A DNA stretch of 8,833 bases from JAAFHS01 sp031396505. Lineage in GTDB: Bacteria; Pseudomonadota; Alphaproteobacteria; Rhodobacterales; Rhodobacteraceae. The stretch is taken from contig JANNKX010000030.1 of the NCBI GenBank assembly GCA_031396505.1, positions 1 to 8,833 on the forward strand. The letters run 5' to 3'. The first letter of the stretch is position 1, and the number at the start of each line of letters is the position of its first letter. Shown here one piece after another: positions 6,484 through 8,833 of this stretch. A program made the translations under genes and the position numbers. Below the pieces are notes generated by a model. It had not been told where the DNA came from. It saw only the letters and a program-made list of their open reading frames with translations, and ran no database searches.

Positions 6484-6544
6484 GCCGCAGCGTGAAATTT
6501 GCGCGAATTCGGCTGTTGGCGCAGTATTTCCCTTGGCCGCAGCG
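6483..6544. repeat. 10-base direct repeat in the gap before the protease gene
   Basis: ggccgcagcg occurs at 6483-6492 (starting on the last base of the HlyD stop codon) and again at 6535-6544, 52 bases apart. The 111-base gap is long enough for a promoter or processing site; I see no convincing -35/-10 pair. The repeat could be an operator pair or chance in GC-rich DNA. Confidence 0.3.
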
Positions 6545-6582
6545 GTGGGTTCTGTGGCAGCCTGTCATTGCGCGGCAAACCA

Positions 6583-6590
6583 AAGGGTGA
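6583..6590 (+). promoter_or_regulatory. Ribosome binding site that sets the protease start
   Basis: AAGGGTGA lies four bases before ATG 6595 (the AAGGG core lies seven bases before). The open frame extends upstream to a TTG at 6499, but that stretch is Cys/Arg/Ser/Gly-rich with no clear ribosome site, so ATG 6595 is chosen. Confidence 0.7.
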
Positions 6591-6594
6591 TGCG

Positions 6595-8604
6595 ATGTCG
6601 ACAGGTGATGGCAAGGACGACGGCGAAAAGGGCAAAGACGGGCCAAATTTCTGGAACAGCGTGCCTGGCATGCCGGGCATTACCGGGAATGCGCGGTCGG
6701 AGATATTTCTTGCCCGCGACAACAAGCGGATTGCACCGGATTTTGTAGTGCCGGTGCTGGTGCGGCTGAACCTTGAGGGCGGGCGGACGGTGCGCGATGT
6801 GATCGCGTTTCTGAACGAACGCCGCGATCAATACAGCTTGTCTGATCATGAAATGGACGCCCTGCAAACCGAGGCGGAAGATCCGCGCGAAGGGGCAGAG
6901 GTGCTGGCCGTGATCCTTGCCAGCCCGGATACAGTCGAGGCCAAGGAATGGATAGTGCTGCATGTTGGCCCGCCACAGGCGCGGGGCTTTCGGCAATCGG
7001 GCAATTACATCGGGCGGCGTATTGCGCGGCAATCGGGGCCGCTGTCGTGTACGCCGGTGTTGGGCATTGCGGATGACGGGATCGGGTTTCTGCATCGTCG
7101 GTTTCGCCGCCCGGACGGGATGACGCGGTTTTCATCGCTGTGGTTGATGCACAGCGGGCTGCTGACGGATGACCCGAGCCCGGCCACGGGCACATCGGTT
7201 CTGTTCGGGGTCGAGTTGACCGAGGCGGACATCAACGCGCGCCTTGCGATGGACCGGAGCGAAGAGACGCATTACCGCCTTCTGAACAACGCGGTGTTTG
7301 GCCCGGTGGCGCGGAAGGGCACGAACCATCACGCAGGGCATGGCACGCATGTTCTGGACCTTGCGACGGGCACGGACGGGGCGGGGGCGATGGCGGATGT
7401 GCCGATCATCGCCGCACAACTGGCACCCACCAGCATTGGCGATACGTCGGGGCGCAGGCTGGACCCCGATATCAAGCAGGCGCTGCGCTGGATCGTGACC
7501 ACGGCGCTGCGGCGTCCGACGCGGGCGGCGCTAGTGATCAACCTGAGCCTTGGGGCGCTGGCAGGACCGCAGGATGGAACGGGTTTTCTGGAAATGGTGA
7601 TCGCGGCGGAAATTGCGCGGTACCACTTCTATTCGCGCAATGCCCCGATCCGGGTGGTAATTGCCTATGGCAATGCGTGGCGGGCGCGGACGGTGGCGCG
7701 CAAACGGTTGAAACCGGGTGAAGAGGTATCGCTGGACTGGCGCGTTCTGCCGGATGACACGACGCCCAGTCATCTGGAATTGCGCACGGATCTGGGGGCG
7801 GGGGGTGACATCGCAGTCACGGTGGCACCGCCGGGGGTGGTTCCTGTGCTGGCGCTGGGGTCATTTCCGGCGCTGGGCGTGGTCTGGCAATATCACACAC
7901 CGCAGGGGGTCGTGGCCGAGGTATCGCGCGATCCGGAAGTGCGCTTTGCCAAACTGCAGTTGACCGTTGCGGCAACGGTGCGGAACGGGTCATTGCCGGT
8001 GGCACCGCCGGGGGCATGGCGGGTGACGCTGCGCAACAACGGAACGAAAACGCGTGAGATCACGGCCAAAGTACAGCGCGACGACACGCCTGCAGGCTAT
8101 CGCCGTCAAGGGCGGCAATCATGGCTGGATCATCCGGCAGCCTGGGCATGGGAGCCGCTGACAATGGCCTGGACGATGCCGGGGGCGGGCAGTCCGGTTG
8201 CGCGCAAGGGCACCGAGGTCGCCTATGGAGGGGTGGTGCATCCGTCGGTGTATTTCGTGGGGTCGGCACGGCCCGATCCGTTCAACCAAGGTGAATACCG
8301 GCCATCGATGTTTACTGCCGAAGGCGGTTTGGTGCCACCGCGTCTGGGGCCGACACTTTCCGCGCTGGCAGATGCGGGGTCGGCACTGAGCGGGGTGCGG
8401 GCGGCGGGTGTGTTGACGGGGTCAACGGCGCGGATGTCGGGTACCAGCATGGCGGCACCGATGGCCACGCGGCGGTTGCTGGACTATGCGATCAAAGGCG
8501 ACATGCAGGTGCAGCGCGATGATGCGGAACTGTCCTTTATTCTGAAAAAACCACCGAAACCCGTGATCGACAGCCGGATGGGGCGTGGCACGATTGTGGC
8601 ATAG
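6595..8604 (+). CDS. Subtilisin-like serine peptidase (S8 family) with inserted domain
   Basis: This 669-residue subtilase has every catalytic element: Asp 160 (IADDGIG), His 249 (HGTHV), oxyanion Asn 360 (VIAYGN) and Ser 618 (SGTSMAAP); VINLSLG matches the usual core strand. Residues 1-20 are Gly/Asp/Lys-rich and hydrophilic, and there is no signal peptide or membrane segment, so it is either cytoplasmic or exported without Sec, for example by the adjacent type I system. Residues 20-150 may be a propeptide-like or docking domain. The Asn-to-Ser distance is 258 residues against 66 in subtilisin: about residues 365-560 form an inserted, beta-rich region with phrases such as PPGAWRVTLRN, resembling jelly-roll or P-domain-like sandwiches. 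The gene lies 111 bases after the HlyD gene on the same strand, so it is probably part of the cassette, perhaps with its own promoter. Processing or release of the secreted proteins, or being cargo itself, are inferences. The peptidase assignment is firm; the role is not. Confidence 0.93.
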   Translation: MSTGDGKDDGEKGKDGPNFWNSVPGMPGITGNARSEIFLARDNKRIAPDFVVPVLVRLNLEGGRTVRDVIAFLNERRDQYSLSDHEMDALQTEAEDPREGAEVLAVILASPDTVEAKEWIVLHVGPPQARGFRQSGNYIGRRIARQSGPLSCTPVLGIADDGIGFLHRRFRRPDGMTRFSSLWLMHSGLLTDDPSPATGTSVLFGVELTEADINARLAMDRSEETHYRLLNNAVFGPVARKGTNHHAGHGTHVLDLATGTDGAGAMADVPIIAAQLAPTSIGDTSGRRLDPDIKQALRWIVTTALRRPTRAALVINLSLGALAGPQDGTGFLEMVIAAEIARYHFYSRNAPIRVVIAYGNAWRARTVARKRLKPGEEVSLDWRVLPDDTTPSHLELRTDLGAGGDIAVTVAPPGVVPVLALGSFPALGVVWQYHTPQGVVAEVSRDPEVRFAKLQLTVAATVRNGSLPVAPPGAWRVTLRNNGTKTREITAKVQRDDTPAGYRRQGRQSWLDHPAAWAWEPLTMAWTMPGAGSPVARKGTEVAYGGVVHPSVYFVGSARPDPFNQGEYRPSMFTAEGGLVPPRLGPTLSALADAGSALSGVRAAGVLTGSTARMSGTSMAAPMATRRLLDYAIKGDMQVQRDDAELSFILKKPPKPVIDSRMGRGTIVA

Positions 8605-8611
8605 CGGGGTT

Positions 8612-8637
8612 ATCGGGGGCGGTTGCCTGCCCCCGAT
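8612..8637. terminator. Hairpin between convergent genes, possible bidirectional terminator
   Basis: Perfect 9-base arms atcgggggc (8612-8620) and gcccccgat (8629-8637) with an 8-base loop lie seven bases after the protease stop and 16 bases from the stop of the minus-strand gene. No T-tract follows on either strand, so efficient intrinsic termination is uncertain, but the position between convergent stops fits a shared terminator or 3'-end stabiliser. Confidence 0.55.
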
Positions 8638-8653
8638 GGCAATCCCATGGCGT

Positions 8654-8833
8654 TCAGGACCATTCCTGTACGGCCTGCGCGAACAGTTGTGCCAGCATAT
8701 CGGCCGGTGCGGCACCGGGCATGGCAACAGTGGCTGCGGTCTTCCACGCAGGCAGCGCGTCAAGCCAATTGTCCAACGTAAAGTCGGTCAGCCAAAGCCC
8801 GCCGTCGGCGGCCCAGACGGGCAGATTTGTGGC
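8654..8833 (-). CDS. C-terminal fragment of a convergent gene, unrecognised product
   Basis: On the minus strand the frame is open from the window edge (complement of 8833) to TGA (complement of 8654-8656), giving 59 residues without a start; the N-terminus lies beyond the window. The residues look like real coding sequence: Trp-rich at first (LPVWAADGGLWLTDFTLDNW), then PAWK, a Pro/Gly/Ala stretch, and a probable C-terminal amphipathic helix ending in QAVQEWS. I do not recognise a family. It points towards the secretion cassette and its stop is 49 bases from the protease stop, so it is most likely a separate transcription unit marking the right border of the cassette. Confidence 0.6.
   Translation of the reverse strand, partial: ATNLPVWAADGGLWLTDFTLDNWLDALPAWKTAATVAMPGAAPADMLAQLFAQAVQEWS

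Noticed and set aside
6484..6594. Promoter between the HlyD and protease genes
   Set aside because: A TTGGCG at 6516 has no matching -10 at proper spacing, and other pairs are no better than chance, so no promoter is annotated.
1..8833. CRISPR arrays, tRNA or rRNA genes, insertion sequences
   Set aside because: I saw no evenly spaced identical repeats, no tRNA-like cloverleaf, and no transposase or terminal inverted repeats flanking a gene.

Overview
The window looks like a chromosomal or plasmid segment of a high-GC alphaproteobacterium, probably of the Rhodobacterales (roseobacter-like). This rests on GC-rich codon use, strong GGAGG/AAGGGG-type ribosome binding sites, tightly packed genes, and a PrtD/PrtE-type secretion pair typical of that group. 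The taxonomic placement is an inference; there is no rRNA or marker gene.

Layout: (1) At the left edge is the 3' part of a gene for a very acidic, Gly/Ala/Asp-rich, silk-like low-complexity protein (2-1033, 5' end outside the window). (2) A gap of 150 bases holds two GC-rich hairpins that probably end or attenuate that transcript. (3) 1184-3124 encodes a 646-residue acidic protein with no signal peptide and degenerate internal modules. (4) 3150-5141 encodes a type I secretion ABC permease/ATPase of the PrtD family with a long disordered N-terminal extension and an unusual H-loop. (5) 5143-6483 encodes its HlyD/PrtE-type membrane fusion partner, one base after the ABC stop. (6) After 111 bases, 6595-8604 encodes a subtilisin-like (S8) serine protease with all four catalytic residues, no signal peptide, and a roughly 200-residue insertion between the oxyanion Asn and the nucleophile Ser. 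(7) A 9-bp hairpin separates this from the C-terminal 59 codons of a convergent minus-strand gene (8654-8833) that runs off the right edge.

Working model (inference): this is a self-contained type I secretion cassette. The Gly-rich protein and the modular 646-residue protein would be the exported substrates, the ABC and HlyD proteins the inner-membrane exporter (the outer-membrane TolC-like channel is not in the window), and the subtilase either a processing enzyme or a third cargo. The most interesting signal is a short motif, [IF]-x-Q-x-N-x-[LM]-x-D, present in both candidate substrates: once in the Gly-rich protein and four times, plus one degenerate copy, in the modular protein. In the latter it is paired at constant spacing with a second motif. 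Neither candidate shows canonical RTX nonapeptides, so this may be an undescribed class of type I secreted surface or matrix protein with its own repeat.
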